Below are positions 35,100-47,924 of a DNA stretch of 64,000 nucleotides, one piece after another. Every line of letters starts with the position of its first letter. The stretch's first letter is position 1. Where the stretch lies: contig NW_008805071.1 of NCBI RefSeq assembly GCF_000004825.1, positions 124,001-188,000 on the forward strand, read 5' to 3'. Origin of the DNA: Heterostelium album PN500. Lineage: Eukaryota > Evosea > Eumycetozoa > Acytosteliales > Acytosteliaceae. Both the position numbers and the translations under genes were made by a program. The notes beneath the pieces are model-generated. The model was not told the origin of the DNA. It did no database searches and saw only the letters and a program-made list of their open reading frames with translations.

Positions 35100-38000
35100 C
35101 TGGACGGCTACAATAGTGGCGCACCTTATGTGCGCAGGTTTCCACCAGGAAGTAGTCCATTAAGCGGTAAACATCATCAGCAACAGCAACATAGCAGTGG
35201 TAATAGTTCTTCGGGTCTACAACATCATAGCAGTAGCAATCACCACAGTCATCACAATTCTCATAATCATGTGGTTCAGCAACAGCAACAACAACAACAG
35301 CAGCAGCAGGCATCTCAACAGCAGCAGCAACAACAGTCTCAACCACAACAATCTATAGTATCTCCACCAAGTAATTCGAATCCTTACAATAGCGCATTTG
35401 TACGTGACGATTTGTTCCCGAGAGCAACGGGTGTCGTTGGAAGTGGAGTGGGCGCACAGCCTACCACTACTACCACCACCCTGTTGACGACGACCACAAC
35501 AACTACCATCCCTCTTCCGACCACACCGAAAAAGAAGAAGAACAAGAAGAAGAAGGTCGTTGTGTTGGGTTCGTCAACTAATGGCATTGCTACAGTAGTC
35601 GATCCAAGCATGTTGTCGCATCTTCCCAATGGCAACGGAGTCAACGGTGTTGGTACGCCAACTGGAGGAGCCATTCCGGTAACAGCAGCAGCGGCAGCAT
35701 CACTCGTTCCACAACCACCGTCTGCCAATTCAACGCCAAATCTCATCAAGAAAGATGTATTCAACGACACCACAGAATGGACATCTCGTACACTCTTTAT
35801 TCATAACATCGTTCAGGAGATGGATGAGAATCACATCAAGAGTTTCCTCAATACCACCTATCCCTATGAATTTAGACCGTCGATCAAACCGAATCAACTC
35901 TATATCCTATTCAACTCACCGGAGCATGCCAAAGCCGTTTTCTATAGTATAACTGGAAAGCGCAAGATTGATGTAAGTTGTTCTCTCAAATACATTGGTA
36001 GCAAAACAAACGTAACTAATCAGAATTTGATTATACTCGACTTCGTTCTACTCTTTTATTCATATTTATACTTTCTTTTCTTTTTTTTTTTACATTCTTC
36101 TTTTTCTTCTCCTTTATCTTCTACTTTTTAATTTATTAGAATGGTGGTCAATCATGTGTAAAGTTATTGTTTAATGGAGAATACAAGACAGTTATTAGAT
36201 GTACGAATCCCGATCCATTCCCATTGTTTACCACTCAGTCTCATCAACACTTGTATCAAAACAACAGTTTGTCGGCATTCGATCACACCTCGGCATTCGG
36301 TGCATCCGATTCATTCAATAGTCCACTCTCGTTGAGTCAACCAAGTTATTATGATCAGCATCATTCTCAACACCCAACTCTCCAGATTCTGAATGATTTC
36401 AACTTTTACTTGTCACAGCCGTCTGCCACTGCATTGTCGTCGCCACTCGCTGCTTCAACTCCGCCCTTGCTGTACAGTTCATCGCCACAGACATCGATCA
36501 ACGGCCAACTCGGCCAACTGTTCCTCGGTGATGAATACACACATAATCCACGTAGTGGTTCAGCTATTGGCTCGATGATTGGCGGTGGAATCGGTGGTGG
36601 TGGCGGTGGTGGTGTAAGTCCACTACATCAACACCAACACCAACAACACCACAACTCAATTGGAAGTGGATTGCCACAGCATCACATTCAACATCATCCA
36701 CACCATCACCACTACCATCATCTTCATCAACAGGCATCGAACACTCTCCAATCATCAAACATGTCACCACAGTCGGTCATTGCCAACAACGGTGCACCCA
36801 AAGTGCATCATCACAACATCCAACAGCATTCAATGCATGCCGAGTACCAGAATCACCTGAGACATATGAAGGATGACCAGATCTTGATCTACCCCGCCAA
36901 CTCATTGTCCACACTTCAGCGTGTATCCACCTTTAACTTTAAGAAGTTCCCAGCTGTCTTTTCGCACATCAACCAGAGTCAGGCACCCGAGACCAAAGCT
37001 ACTCTGGTTACTGGTTTCATCAGAGACTCTGACGATCGCAAGAACAACATTCCGGCCCCGGCTGGTGGCAAAAACGGTGCACAACAAGACCACAGTGACT
37101 CTGCCAACGGAAATCAGATCTTTTATTTCTGGTGTTACGAAAAGTCCACACCTCCCTTACATATCATCTCCAATTTGAATGCATCGTTCTTGCGTGAACG
37201 TTGTGGTCGTCTCTCCATGTTGATACTCACCGATTTTGCACCGGACAACAGTTACGCAATCGGTTCCGTTCAGTTCTTCTCTGGTTCGCCACTCGATGTT
37301 GCGACCATCACTCGTTGCATCCTTCTCAATCATCAGGTTTTCCACTCAGAGAATTTCCCACGTGACCTCGATGACTTGTACGACGATTGGACACCACCCG
37401 CCGACGAAGAGAAACGTCGTATCGACTTGACACACCTCTGTCCAGTGACCATCGATCCACCATCGTCCACCGATCTCGATGATGCTCTCTCATTCCGTGT
37501 GCTCGAGGAGCGTCACGAAGGCAAATCAGTGTTTGAAGTTGGTATTCACATTTCCGACGTATCTTATTTCCTCGACAAGAATTCAAAGCTCGACCTCGAA
37601 GCAGAGTTCCGTCTGAATGCAATCTACTTGGTCGGTACCGTAATCCCGATGCTCCCAAAGAACCTGTCGTCCAACACCTGTAGTTTGAAACTCTTCCAGA
37701 AACGTTTTTGTTTCTCTTTGCTCATCAAGATCAGATCCGATGGTAAAGTAATTGAGCATACATTCTGTAAGAGTTTCCTACGTTCGCTTGGTCACATGTC
37801 CTACGAAAAAGCACAACGTGTCATCAATCGTTACAAGCAACAGTTTAGTGCGATCGAGAACTACCAAAACAACCAGACCGTTGAAATGAATATTGCCGAT
37901 TCGAGCAAACATCTCCAGGATATTCTTGATCACGTCAAGATGAATTCCGACTGGAATAGAAACCCCGATTTCACAGGATGTGGTCCAGAGTTGGAGGATC

Positions 38001-39124
38001 GTGTCAATCAATCTATCTGGGGACTCTACTTGGTTAGTTCACTACTCAATAACATCCGTAGAGACAGAGGTGAGATCTTTGACATTGGATCAAACATTCA
38101 ATACGATCTCTCGGTTGATGGTACTCCATTCCGTGTCGATCTACTTCCAAAGCTCGAGAGTCATGTTCTTGTGCAAGAGTATATGCATCTCGCCAACAAC
38201 TTGGCTGCAATCTCGCTACTCAAGAGCAAGTCTGAATATGGAATTCTCTATTCTCCGTGTTCATTGGCACAAAAGACTAGTGAGACCACAGCCTCCAATG
38301 GATTGGCAGCATCGCTCCACATCACACCATCGCAACTCGACAATCGTAAACGTTTCTTTGAACGTATCAATATCTACATGCATCAATTCACCAATATCTC
38401 GATTCTACCGACCGATGACTGGAAGGGAATCAAACAAAAAGTCGAAGAGTGCATCAAGTATTGTACTTTTGAGCAGATGCAAGCGCTTCGTCGTCTAACT
38501 ATTCATTTGATGGACCCAACTCGCTACATTACAGTGAGCGACAAGTTGCAACAGACTTCACCATCAATGACCACCGTTCCATCGATTTCGAATGAAGACC
38601 ACTCTCACTACACTCATTTCACAGCACCGATAAGACGGTATATGGATGTCAACATTCATCGTGTCCTCTCGATCCAACTCACCAAAGAGGTCAACTGGAC
38701 ACCGGACCTCACCATTAAGCCATACTGGCAGTCCGAGGAGCATTTGGGTGCCTTCAAGGCAGCATTGCCCGTCGGTCCACAATTAAATTCGTTGTGTCAG
38801 CGATACAATGAAATCTCTTGGAAACGTAAGATCTCAGAGAAGCTCAATACCCTGTATTTGGCACTCTATCTCTGGGAGCACGGACCAATCACCACACCAG
38901 CAGTAATCATTGCAATTCCCTCCAAACATCTTATCATTTACCTGGTAGATTACAACATGGAGGTCAGTTGTGATAAAAATGACTTTGACTCACTCGATGA
39001 CGACCAGGATATCGCTGTTGCCAGCCAACTCGATGTATTCCTCTCTGTCGAGCCATTCGTTCTCTTCAGAAACGGTCTCATTCCCAAAGTTAAAGTCTCT
39101 AAACACCCTCCATTCCCATCGTAA
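35100..39124 (+). CDS. RNB-family exoribonuclease (DIS3L2/SSD1-like) with N-terminal RRM; start not AUG as read
   Basis: Two exons (to 35972; 36140-39124; phase-0 intron GTAAGT...TTAG) give about 1285 aa if counted from CTG at 35100. The frame is open from 35052 but has no ATG. The N-terminus is His/Gln-rich and Thr-rich with a Lys cluster ('PKKKKNKKKKVVV'). An RRM follows (about 215-290: 'TLFIHNIVQEMDENHIKSFL', 'NQLYILFNSPEHAKAVFYSI'). After low-complexity sequence come cold-shock-like regions (about 540-690) and the RNB domain. 'TIDPPSSTDLDDALSF' (about 727-742) keeps all the metal-binding Asp, and 'HYTHFTAPIRRYMD' (about 1115) is the conserved exit motif. It should degrade RNA 3'->5' or, like SSD1, bind it; intact Asp residues favour activity. 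Confidence 0.88.
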
Positions 39125-40291
39125 CAGTACATTGTTTCTTCCCAACCACCGGACTTTGGTAGAGTCCGACCACTCGAAAAGTTTACTTGACAAGTGATTG
39201 TGACCATACCGATTCCACCACCTGCTCCTACTCAAATTCATATGCTGATACATTGTATTCAACAACCCCTCCCCTTTTTTAAGACATACAAACTGGAAAA
39301 ACCCAAACCGTTAGATCAGATCGATAGGATTGGAGATTCTACATTCAACAAGATAAAAATCAATACACTCAACTTACATTAATAAATTAACCCCTCTGGA
39401 ATTGCTTGATGATCCCTTGGGAAACAATTTTTGCTTCATCTAACAAAAAAAAAAAACATTGATTTACAAAAAAAAGTATTTCAATTATACTCTACTTTTA
39501 TTATTTGATTTATACAAAAATACACTCCAAATTTTAAAAAGGACCTCCAAGTTCTTTTAACTCAAATCCAATTGAAAATTGTTTATATCGCATTTATGAA
39601 CGCAAACTACTACTTGACTTTCAGAGTTGATAATCTTGATATCTCTTAGAACCGAAGTATCCGAACAATGGCTCTTCTTGTTTCGCTAAAACATCCAAGA
39701 GTTGTTTTGAATCATTTACAACATCAATCATTAACTATTTTTTAAAAACAAATAATTAAAATAGTTAATTTATATTTTTAATAGAAATGACTAAAATTTA
39801 TTTAAACTTACCATGTAATATGATTTCTTTAATTAAGATCTATTTGGTTTTTGATTTTCAGTTGGATTTGAGTTAGAAGAAGTTGGTGCCTAAAAACAAA
39901 TATATAAACAAATTAATTATAAGAAATAAACATTTATTCGAAGATCTTACTATTATTATATAAATTGGAGTGTATTCCTGAGATCTTAATTTGAGTTCAA
40001 GAATTCCTCCTAAAATTGTTTGAACTGTCTATTCACTTATGACTATATTTGCTAGTATTAGTTTCTTGTCTAATATAAATAAATCAAAACAAATAAATTG
40101 AAAAAAAGAATTGACACATGTTTTGTTACATTGTAAAACAGAAGAAAATTTATAAAAATTTGAAGACCAAATTTTAATTTTTTTTCTTCACAGATTGGAA
40201 CTAAACATATCCCTTATCACCCACCAGATAAGCAAGAGGGAATAGCGGAGGTAAAAAGGTATAGATTTATTTCTAGTTGTTTTAAACATCT
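39125..40291. other. Intergenic with inverted-repeat-like blocks
   Basis: Between converging large genes. 'CTCAAATCCAATTGAAAAT' (plus, about 39560-39578) recurs inverted at about 39855-39880, and 'AATTGGAGTGTATT' at about 39963 (plus) recurs inverted near 39520-39535. A minus-strand piece at about 39963-40035 reads 'TILGGILELKLRSQEYTPIY' and may be an exon, but I cannot complete a gene. Confidence 0.45.
39621..39814 (-). CDS. Possible 38-aa protein, spliced after the start codon
   Basis: The ATG at 39814-39812 is followed directly by a GTAAGT donor. The acceptor AATAG leads to 39734-39621: 'MLMIDVVNDSKQLLDVLAKQ' then 'EEPLFGYFGSKRYQDYQL' and TGA. The residue composition is protein-like and unlike the surrounding AT-rich DNA. 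It could also be the last exon of a longer gene whose 5' part lies at about 39840-40035, though a stop intervenes. No family is recognised. Confidence 0.4.
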
Positions 40292-43200
40292 TTAATCTTG
40301 ATACACCGATGGAATTGGGGTAGTTCCAAGTATTGCACCATCACTTGGTTCAGCGGCAGCAAGTTCTGCTGCTGTCATGAGTCGTATTTCATTGTTAAAA
40401 CAAATATCGCTGCTATTACTATTTGTATCTTCATTGTCTACCACTTCTTGTTCATCCTGTTCATCACCCGATGAATCATTGTTGTAGACAATCGATCCAT
40501 ATTGTGAGACCACTTGTGATTTCGATGTTGATCTGGGTCTGTCGAAGAGTAAAGAAGTGGAAAGCGACTTCTTTCCACCAAGTAAAAACTTTTCGTCATC
40601 TTCAAGATATTCGTATTTGTTGATTCTCTTTTGACCGTGATTTCCAAAGGTCACCAAATATATTCCATGATTGATGAGGTCGAGTATGTCTTGTTTATAG
40701 TGATTATAGAGGATGTAGACCAAGTAGATACCGAAAAGTATTCCACAACACATGACGATCCATTGCTCGCTGTTGATCCACACATCGTTATCCAAGTAGA
40801 TACAACAAAAGAAGAGGAGTACCAGAGATGCCAATTCCAAATGGTTGTCACCAACAACTTTGAATGGCTGGTATCTGACTTGTAGGATTACAAACAGTAA
40901 ACTGGTGTAGGTCAGAAGGAACATTCTTAGATTGGATGATTGTGGCATCAATGCAATGGCGACAACAGCCAATCTTCGAAGTAGCATTAAAACATCCCAA
41001 TAGTAGTAGTCTGGCTTATATTTAAGGAAGAAAACGCCATACACTCTAATGACATAGTCATTCTCTAGGTATTTTCGATTCTTAAACAAAAGAATGAATA
41101 TGATGATTGGCAATCCAATGATTATAACTAATAGACCATAGCTTATAGCGGTAGCCATTCTATATTGGCTACCTTCACACAAAACAGAGTTGTTGGCTAT
41201 TAGGATAGAGAATCGAGATCCGATTTCGGTACAAAAGAAAATGGAGAGTACCGACTGTGTAATTGGTGAATAGACTGTCAAGATCAATTTGATGAGCGCA
41301 TTTAGCTGGCCACTGGCAAAACTACTCTTTAGATCTGTACGAGGTGCTGGTGATTCACGTGAGATACAATTCGAGCGATGTACTATGACAATACAGAGTG
41401 TAGATATCGCCAACATAAAGAGCAAGAGTGGAGTTGTCAGCAGTGTCATATAGTGTTTCTCGTAGTAGTCATAGGGTCCTGGACAAAAGCTACCCAACAC
41501 ACCATTCTGTCCAGAATCTAATTGCAAATTAAAAATGGAAAATACGCTAAAGTCAACGCTCTGCGATAGAACCATCAGAGTCTGAACGAAATAAATAATG
41601 ATGGTCATCAATCCAGATTCACTGTCGGATCGCTGAACCCAAAAGATTAAAAAGGCACCGGCAAATGGCGCCAGTAGAACGTATGCGCTGGAAGAGGGAC
41701 AGTGGACACAACGTCCACCCCACTGATAGTAGCTTTCACTGGCGTTGCAATTAGCGCACAGCGGTCCATATGAGTGAGGCGCACAAGTATTGTTTCCAAG
41801 ACAGTACGATGCCTGAGGACAGCTATAGAAAACTCTTGGATACTCAGACTCGTCGTACCAGTAGCCTGGTTTAGTTTCTATGATCTGTCCATTCTGACAG
41901 TATGCTTCCGATGGACATTGGATACAAGTGATACCATCGTATCCATAGTTTCCATTCTGGCAGACTTGACATTGCGATTTCGATGGCGATGGAATCGATC
42001 CAGGATTGCATGGGGCAACGACCGCTCCACCCTCTACCATAAACGGGAAAAGGTTGGGATCGTTACTCAAAAAAGTAACTGGGACACGCGAACCAATCGT
42101 ACCGGTGAGAATTACATTTGTAAAGTTGGCATATCCTCCGATCACCTGAGAGAGATCCACTGTGTTGTCGTCGATCGATAGATATACTTTGAGTGACGAA
42201 AATTGATCGGAAACTTTTACTAGTTGTCCGGTTTGATCAACTATTTGAATGACACCGGTGAATGTTGTGGTATTCGATATGATATAACTTGGAAAAGTTG
42301 TGGTTAAACTGAGTTTTTGTGGTGGTGATGCATAGTCATTGCCATAGCCAGCATTATTGCCAATAAGAATAGGCGGCACATCTATTGTCGGTACGTTTTG
42401 ATAGTAAACAACACCACCTCCCCCGATTGCACTGTTATTCTGATAGACACCACCCGATATCGATATTAGAGCATCGCTCTCCGACGAAATGAAACCACCG
42501 GATGTCGCATAGTTATTCGATGCAATAGTATCGGTCAATGTCGTGGTGGAATACTGTCCAACGTAGATACATCCACCATTCTTGGATGCAGAGTTGCCAG
42601 TAAAGTTGTTATTGTTAAAAGTTGCTTTGGCTTGTGTCAATTGATAGAGAACCGATCCTTGAGATGCTCTGTTATTGTAGAACTGACTGTTCAACACGAT
42701 CAAATAGGAATTCGATTGTTGCAAAAAGATTGAATCTTCATTATCATAGAATGTACAGTTGGTGACGAATGCCGACGAACTAGGCAGTAGTTGAATGAAC
42801 GTTCTACTGTTGCTCAGAGTTGTTTCGGTGAGTTCGATGTTGGACGATGCCAAGTAGATATCTCCATGATCGATGAAATTACAATTGCTAAAGACAAGAT
42901 TACACTGTTGAGCGAGATAGGTATCGGTTTTATTCGGACCGGATCTAATACTCTGAATGGTTGAGTCGGTGAATGTCAGTGATGTCTGAGTTGCCCATAC
43001 ACCACCTATGATATTACTGACAGTCGATTGATGCAATGTAACGGAACCGTAGAACAAATAGAATAGGTAGTCCGATACCGATTGAACTATTGTCACACGA
43101 TTCAATGAAAGATAGCTACGTGAAGATGAAATAATGGCACCGTTTTCTTTGGTAATGATATTTGTTATTGTAGTATCGTAGAGTGATACCGTTGAGTGTT

Positions 43201-45122
43201 CCATTACAAACATTGCAGTGCCTGAACTACCAAATGAATCTCTAATAGTAGAGTTATAGATATTTACAAGTGAACTCTGTGAGATATAGAGATTGGCACC
43301 GGCACGATCTTCCAAGCGGTTACCAATGAATGTCGATTGATTGAGATTGACAATCGATTGAATGATACAAAGTGCACCATTACCGCTGTTGCTAAATGTA
43401 TTGTTGAGTAGTGTCGATAGTGGTGAACGTGATATCCTCACTGAACAAGGTAGATTCGTAGTTTCACCGGTTCCGTTGAACTGCGTGTTGCTTATCACCA
43501 AGTAGTTATTCTGGTCGACATAGAGTGCATGTTGATTATCTATGAATTGACAACTGTCGATGACGAGTGATTGATAGCTCTCGAATCCAATGATACTGAT
43601 TGCCGGTCCGTAGTTTGCAGCCATCGACGATGAGCAATTGCGAATGATCGATGCTTGCAACACCAAGTTACTGTTGCCTCGCAAGAGGATAGCACCACGA
43701 TCGTAATGATCAAGATTATTCTCAAAGATACAGTTGGTTGCACTGACATTGACACTTCCTTCAATGAAAAGAATACCACCGCCCGAAGCGAATCGCGAAG
43801 AGTAGGTATCACGCACTGTTATACCTGCAATGTTGACAGTGAGCATGTTCGTCGCCGACGAAGCAATGTGTAGCGAGGAAAGCAGACCTTCACCACTGAT
43901 CACCGTCAGTATAGGATCTGCGTTATTGGCAGCAGCGATCAAGTTGAAATTCTTATTGATATTTATGTTCATATATTGTCCACAGTAGACACCTGCATTC
44001 ATTATGATACTATCACCCGGATACAGATAGGAGAGTGCCATCGCCAGAGAATTGAAGGGTGACGTCAGCGAGCCCGTACCGTTGCGGTCCGAGCCATTGA
44101 CAATGTCCACATAGATATTGCCTGCCGACTTGAGTGGTTGTCTCGTCTGCAGTCCACGACGAATGTTTATTCCCGAGAGTTGGAATGCGAAATTGTATAG
44201 TTGATCGGGTTGTAGCAGATGATAGGATATCTGGAACTCTATGGTGTGAACAGTACCGATGATGCTGATATCGATGAAATCCGAGAGATCGAGACTGTGT
44301 GTCTCGCCGAATGTAATGATACTATCGAGTAGATCGACTTGCATATTATCGAGGAACACATAGATCGATGCATCGACATCCGGTGGAAACAGTGCCGTCG
44401 TTGAAACAAAGTAATCGAGATAGAATGTATCGGTATCTGGTGACTGCAGTTCGTAAAGCAAGAACTGCTGTGACAACCGATACACCACTACATTATCTTT
44501 ATTCGCTGGCAGTGGGAAAAGCGCATAGTAATAGCCATCTAAATCGAACCTCGAACTACCACACTCGTCATCTGTACAAAACACCACACTATAATTCGAT
44601 GCAATAATTGCGCCATTCCCACTTTCTTGTTGTAGTTGTTGTAGTGAACCACCACCATTTAATTCATTAAAATTTGTTTTTGTTTGATTATTATTGATAT
44701 TATTATTGTTGTTGTTGTTGTTATTGTTTTTATTATATAAATTATTAATATTAATATTGTTATTTTGATTGTAATAGCTATTTATATAGCTTGTATATTT
44801 ATGATTATTATAGTTGTAACTACTACTACTACTGTCTGTTAGTTTTATTAATGTAGATGAAGTTGTCCATTTCGAATTTAAATTATTTGCTATATTATAA
44901 AATCCCCAATCATCTAGAATTTGTTGTTCTCCAACTATCAATGTGATAAATGTTAATAAAAGAGTAGATTAATCAAAAAAGTAAGTGTTAAAATATTTAT
45001 TTATTACCTGTACATTTAATTGGTGTATTTGATGCTTTTACTATTTCACTACATGATATTATTACATTTACGATAAATAAAAATAGAATCAATCTATTAT
45101 TCGGTTCGATTTCCTTAAACAT
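40292..45122 (-). CDS. Giant beta-helix surface protein with multi-TM C-terminus (1585 aa)
   Basis: Two exons: 45122-45008 (signal peptide 'RLILFLFIVNVIISCS') and 44934-40292; phase-1 intron. After an Asn-rich stretch (about 90-130), residues about 320-400 carry the DUF1565-like opening of right-handed beta-helices ('IYVDIVNGSDRNGTGSLTSP', 'YPGDSIIMNAGVYCG'). Repeated rungs run to about 930 ('NCTFYDNEDSIFLQQSNS', 'NNNFTGNSASKNGGCIYV'). A Cys-rich EGF/TNFR-like module (about 1010-1130: 'CQVCQNGNYGYDGITCIQC') precedes about 8-10 membrane helices (about 1130-1460) and an acidic cytoplasmic tail. Dictyostelids have many such proteins; adhesion or sensing is inferred. Confidence 0.82.
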
Positions 45123-45663
45123 TTAAACAAAAAATAAATAAAATATAAATAAATGTAAAAAAAAAATTGCAAATAAACTGATCATTAATCAGATTAATTT
45201 TTAAAAAACAAAAACACCACTTGACAAACTTTTTGCAAAAAACATGGTAAATCATGTTTTGATTTGATTAACTTTATATAATCGACAATATCAATTAATA
45301 ATTTAAAAAAATATCATGAATGGATTATCTTAGCTATAGAATATTACAATTTAAATCAAATAAAGCAGTTCATATAAATTTACTTAGATTATCAAAAAAA
45401 AAAAAGTATTATGATAAAATATTTATTTACTATTAATAGGTGTAATGCTTTTACTGTTTAAGATGCTATTATTATTATTACATTTACCCTCTGCTGTGGT
45501 TGAAACAGACATCATTTCAGTATTCTACGAAGTTTATATTGTTCTATACTTTCTTTTTGATGATTTTTTGGTCGTTTTTTTATTACTTCTATTATTATTA
45601 GTTTGTTTTAATTTATTTTTATTAATATAGTTATTATTATTTATTTTTTTTATATAGTTATTA
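45123..45663. other. Intergenic between beta-helix and small membrane genes
   Basis: AT-rich, containing the duplicated fragments described at 45430-45610 and a short direct repeat of TAGTTATTATTATTTATTTT at about 45628-45680. Otherwise nothing is seen. Confidence 0.5.
45430..45610 (-). pseudogene. Truncated duplicate fragments of neighbouring genes
   Basis: Minus-strand bases about 45500-45600 resemble the gene at 45664-46050. 'TATAGAACAATATAAACTTC' here corresponds to 'GTAGAACAATATGAACTTAG' there, after a shared Lys-rich TCATCAAAAAGAAAG stretch, but the frame is broken by stops. Bases about 45440-45490 ('GGTGTAATGCTTTTACTGTT') resemble exon 1 of the beta-helix gene at about 45022-45072 ('GTATTTGATGCTTTTACTATT'). 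These are host-gene relics rather than a working gene. Confidence 0.45.
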
Positions 45664-46050
45664 TTATTTATTTTTTTTATATTTTTTATTAAAGTCATCC
45701 TCTGCCATTTTTATGTGGAGTGCTTCATTGAACTCTTCGTAATTTGAACCGATTGCATACAAAAAGATATCGATCAATGCTCTAATCTTTAAAAATCTCT
45801 CCTTTTTCATTGGTTCGCTTAGTTCTGAATATGGAACTGTTTCTGGTTTCATATCTTCTAACAGAGATAAGATCTGTTTTCCTCTTCTAAGTTCATATTG
45901 TTCTACACTAGCTTCCTTTCTTTTTGGTGATGTTTTTTTGGTGATTTTATTATTATTATTTCTATTTTTAGGATTTCTCTTTTTTGAGTTGTTTTTAGAA
46001 TAAACTATTATTGCTGTCAGAATTACTATTGATATTACTAATATGAACAT
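45664..46050 (-). CDS. Small single-pass membrane protein (128 aa)
   Basis: A single exon. The N-terminus is a signal anchor ('MFILVISIVILTAIIVYS'), then a Lys/Asn-rich stretch (about 20-48). A helical charged domain follows ('EQYELRRGKQILSLLEDM' to 'KIRALIDIFLYAIGSNYEEF'). The family is not recognised. A decayed partial copy lies immediately downstream. Confidence 0.5.
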   Translation of the reverse strand: MFILVISIVILTAIIVYSKNNSKKRNPKNRNNNNKITKKTSPKRKEASVEQYELRRGKQILSLLEDMKPETVPYSELSEPMKKERFLKIRALIDIFLYAIGSNYEEFNEALHIKMAEDDFNKKYKKNK

Positions 46051-46275
46051 TTTTTTGTTTTCAAATGCTTAAATAAAACAAGCTACCACTTAACATTAAT
46101 TACAAAACAAAATGCCATTCCCAGCCATAAATGTAACCACTTTGTTTTTATTCAAACAAAAAAAAAATTTTAAAAATGCATATATGTTTAACATATCATA
46201 TTTCAAAACCCACATAAAAAAGATTGCAATTTTATCTGCAAGAGCAAATGTAAAGAAGTAAATTAATAAGAATTT

Positions 46276-47924
46276 TTAATTATAATATTTTATTTCAAAT
46301 GATTTAATCAATTGATTGATTTTCGAAATAGGTATGATACCTTCTACTATTTTATAATTGACATCGAACAGCAAGAAATGAGTGTTATCTAACCTTTGAA
46401 GTTTAGAATGACTGTGATACAACAATCCTTCTATGATGACGGTCACGATCGTTATTGGAATCGTTTCGATAGGATTTATAGTAAAAAAAGATTTGTTTAC
46501 ATTGATCGATCTTAATGATGATGGATAGATACATCCCTTCATTGTAAAATTTGCTCCGGATCCATTGAGTACAAGTGATTCAAGATCGTCGGGAAGTGAT
46601 TCTACTACAACTGGTCTCTGAAAAATTTGATTATTTCCAGATGTTTCAGCGATTTCGGAACCAATTCCCTTGAGAACGTTGTCATTTGTTGATTGAAACT
46701 GATTGACATTCGATCGAGACTTTCTGGAATCTCACAGAATCTCGATATGTAAAATAATGGGATGAATAATGGTAGTTTCAAGACTTTGAGATTGGAGGGA
46801 AGTTTACCAATTTCAAAAAGCTTCCGATAGGTACCGCTGAATATCAATGTCTCTAAACTATCGCGATGATAAAAGAAATCCTTTGCAAAAGTAACTTCGC
46901 CGTGTACAAATTCTAAGTGACGTATTTCCGGTAGTGTTGTTAGAGCTTTAGGTTGTAGTTGTTGACTACCGATATCTATAAGTTTTAGCGAGGTGACAGT
47001 CGATGGAATATCAACTTGTTTAAACTGGTGACCTTCAAATCTAAGTGTCAACTCCTTTAGAGCCGGTAGATTTCTTAGTAGATTGACATACAGGCAGCTG
47101 ATATCCAATCTTTTTAGACTAGTTGGAAGTTGATGTTGTTGTTGCTGATGTTGTTCATTATCAACCACTACAGTATCAAAAATCAAAGTGGACCTTCCAC
47201 AGATCAGTACTTCAAGCTGTGGAGGTAACATATTGATTGCAATCTTATTAGAATCAAAACTACCGAAATCAAGGTATCGGATTGTCGATGTCATTGGTGA
47301 ACTAATATTCTGAAGTCGCTTGAATTTCAGCTTTTCCAGTGATTCTGGTAGCCATTTGAGATCGTTAGAACAACCATGCGAATATAGTGTTATTGATTTG
47401 ATATTTCTTGGAAACTGTTCGAATCCTATATCAAATGAACAACAGATATATAGAGTATCAACATTTGAACGTTCAAGTCTATCTCTAAATAACTTTGGCA
47501 GATAAAGTGCTCGATTTCTCATTTGAATAGTAATTGTTTTCTTTTCACTTTGAATTTCGATTTTATCTAGTTTTGAATGATGATCATCTGTTATTTTATG
47601 TAATCAAAAAAATAAATATATATTATAATGTTAATTGACGATGTTTGTACATGAGAGCATACCTTTCATAAATATAAACTCAGTATTCACTAATCTATTT
47701 ATTTGATCTTTAAATGAAGTAAGATTGTAAGTTTCTCGAATTTTATGAAATACACTTTGATTAAAACACTTTTCACTATTCTGATTAAAACAAAGATATC
47801 TATCTCTATTATAGTAAAATCTCCTACATATCAAAGTAAATATGATTCTTTCATCATTACTTTGAATGAAATTAACAATATTTGATAATATAAGATGTGA
47901 TAGATTTATAAATACATCACCCAT
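46276..47924 (-). CDS. F-box/LRR (FNIP-like) protein with an apparent frame break
   Basis: Exon 1 (47924-47663) codes an F-box-like start ('LSHLILSNIVNFIQSNDERI' then IFTLICRRFYY). A phase-1 intron (GTATGC...ACAG) leads to exon 2 from 47587, with leucine-rich repeats of FNIP-like type: 'FPRNIKSITLYSHGCSNDLK', 'LPTSLKRLDISCLYVNLL', 'LPSNLKVLKLPLFIP', 'VPKSLKHLEIIKFF'. Near 46615-46626 (T-run then CAG) the sensible reading moves from that frame to 'QRPVVVESLPDDLESLVLNG' and continues to the stop at 46276. TTTTTCAG could mimic a splice acceptor, but no plausible donor precedes it. F-box plus LRR suggests an SCF adaptor. Confidence 0.65.

Noticed and set aside
46195-46230. AAACCCACATAA word resembling the dictyostelid upstream element of small RNA genes
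   Set aside because: It has an extra base relative to the CCCATAA-type consensus, and no small-RNA-like sequence follows at the expected distance.
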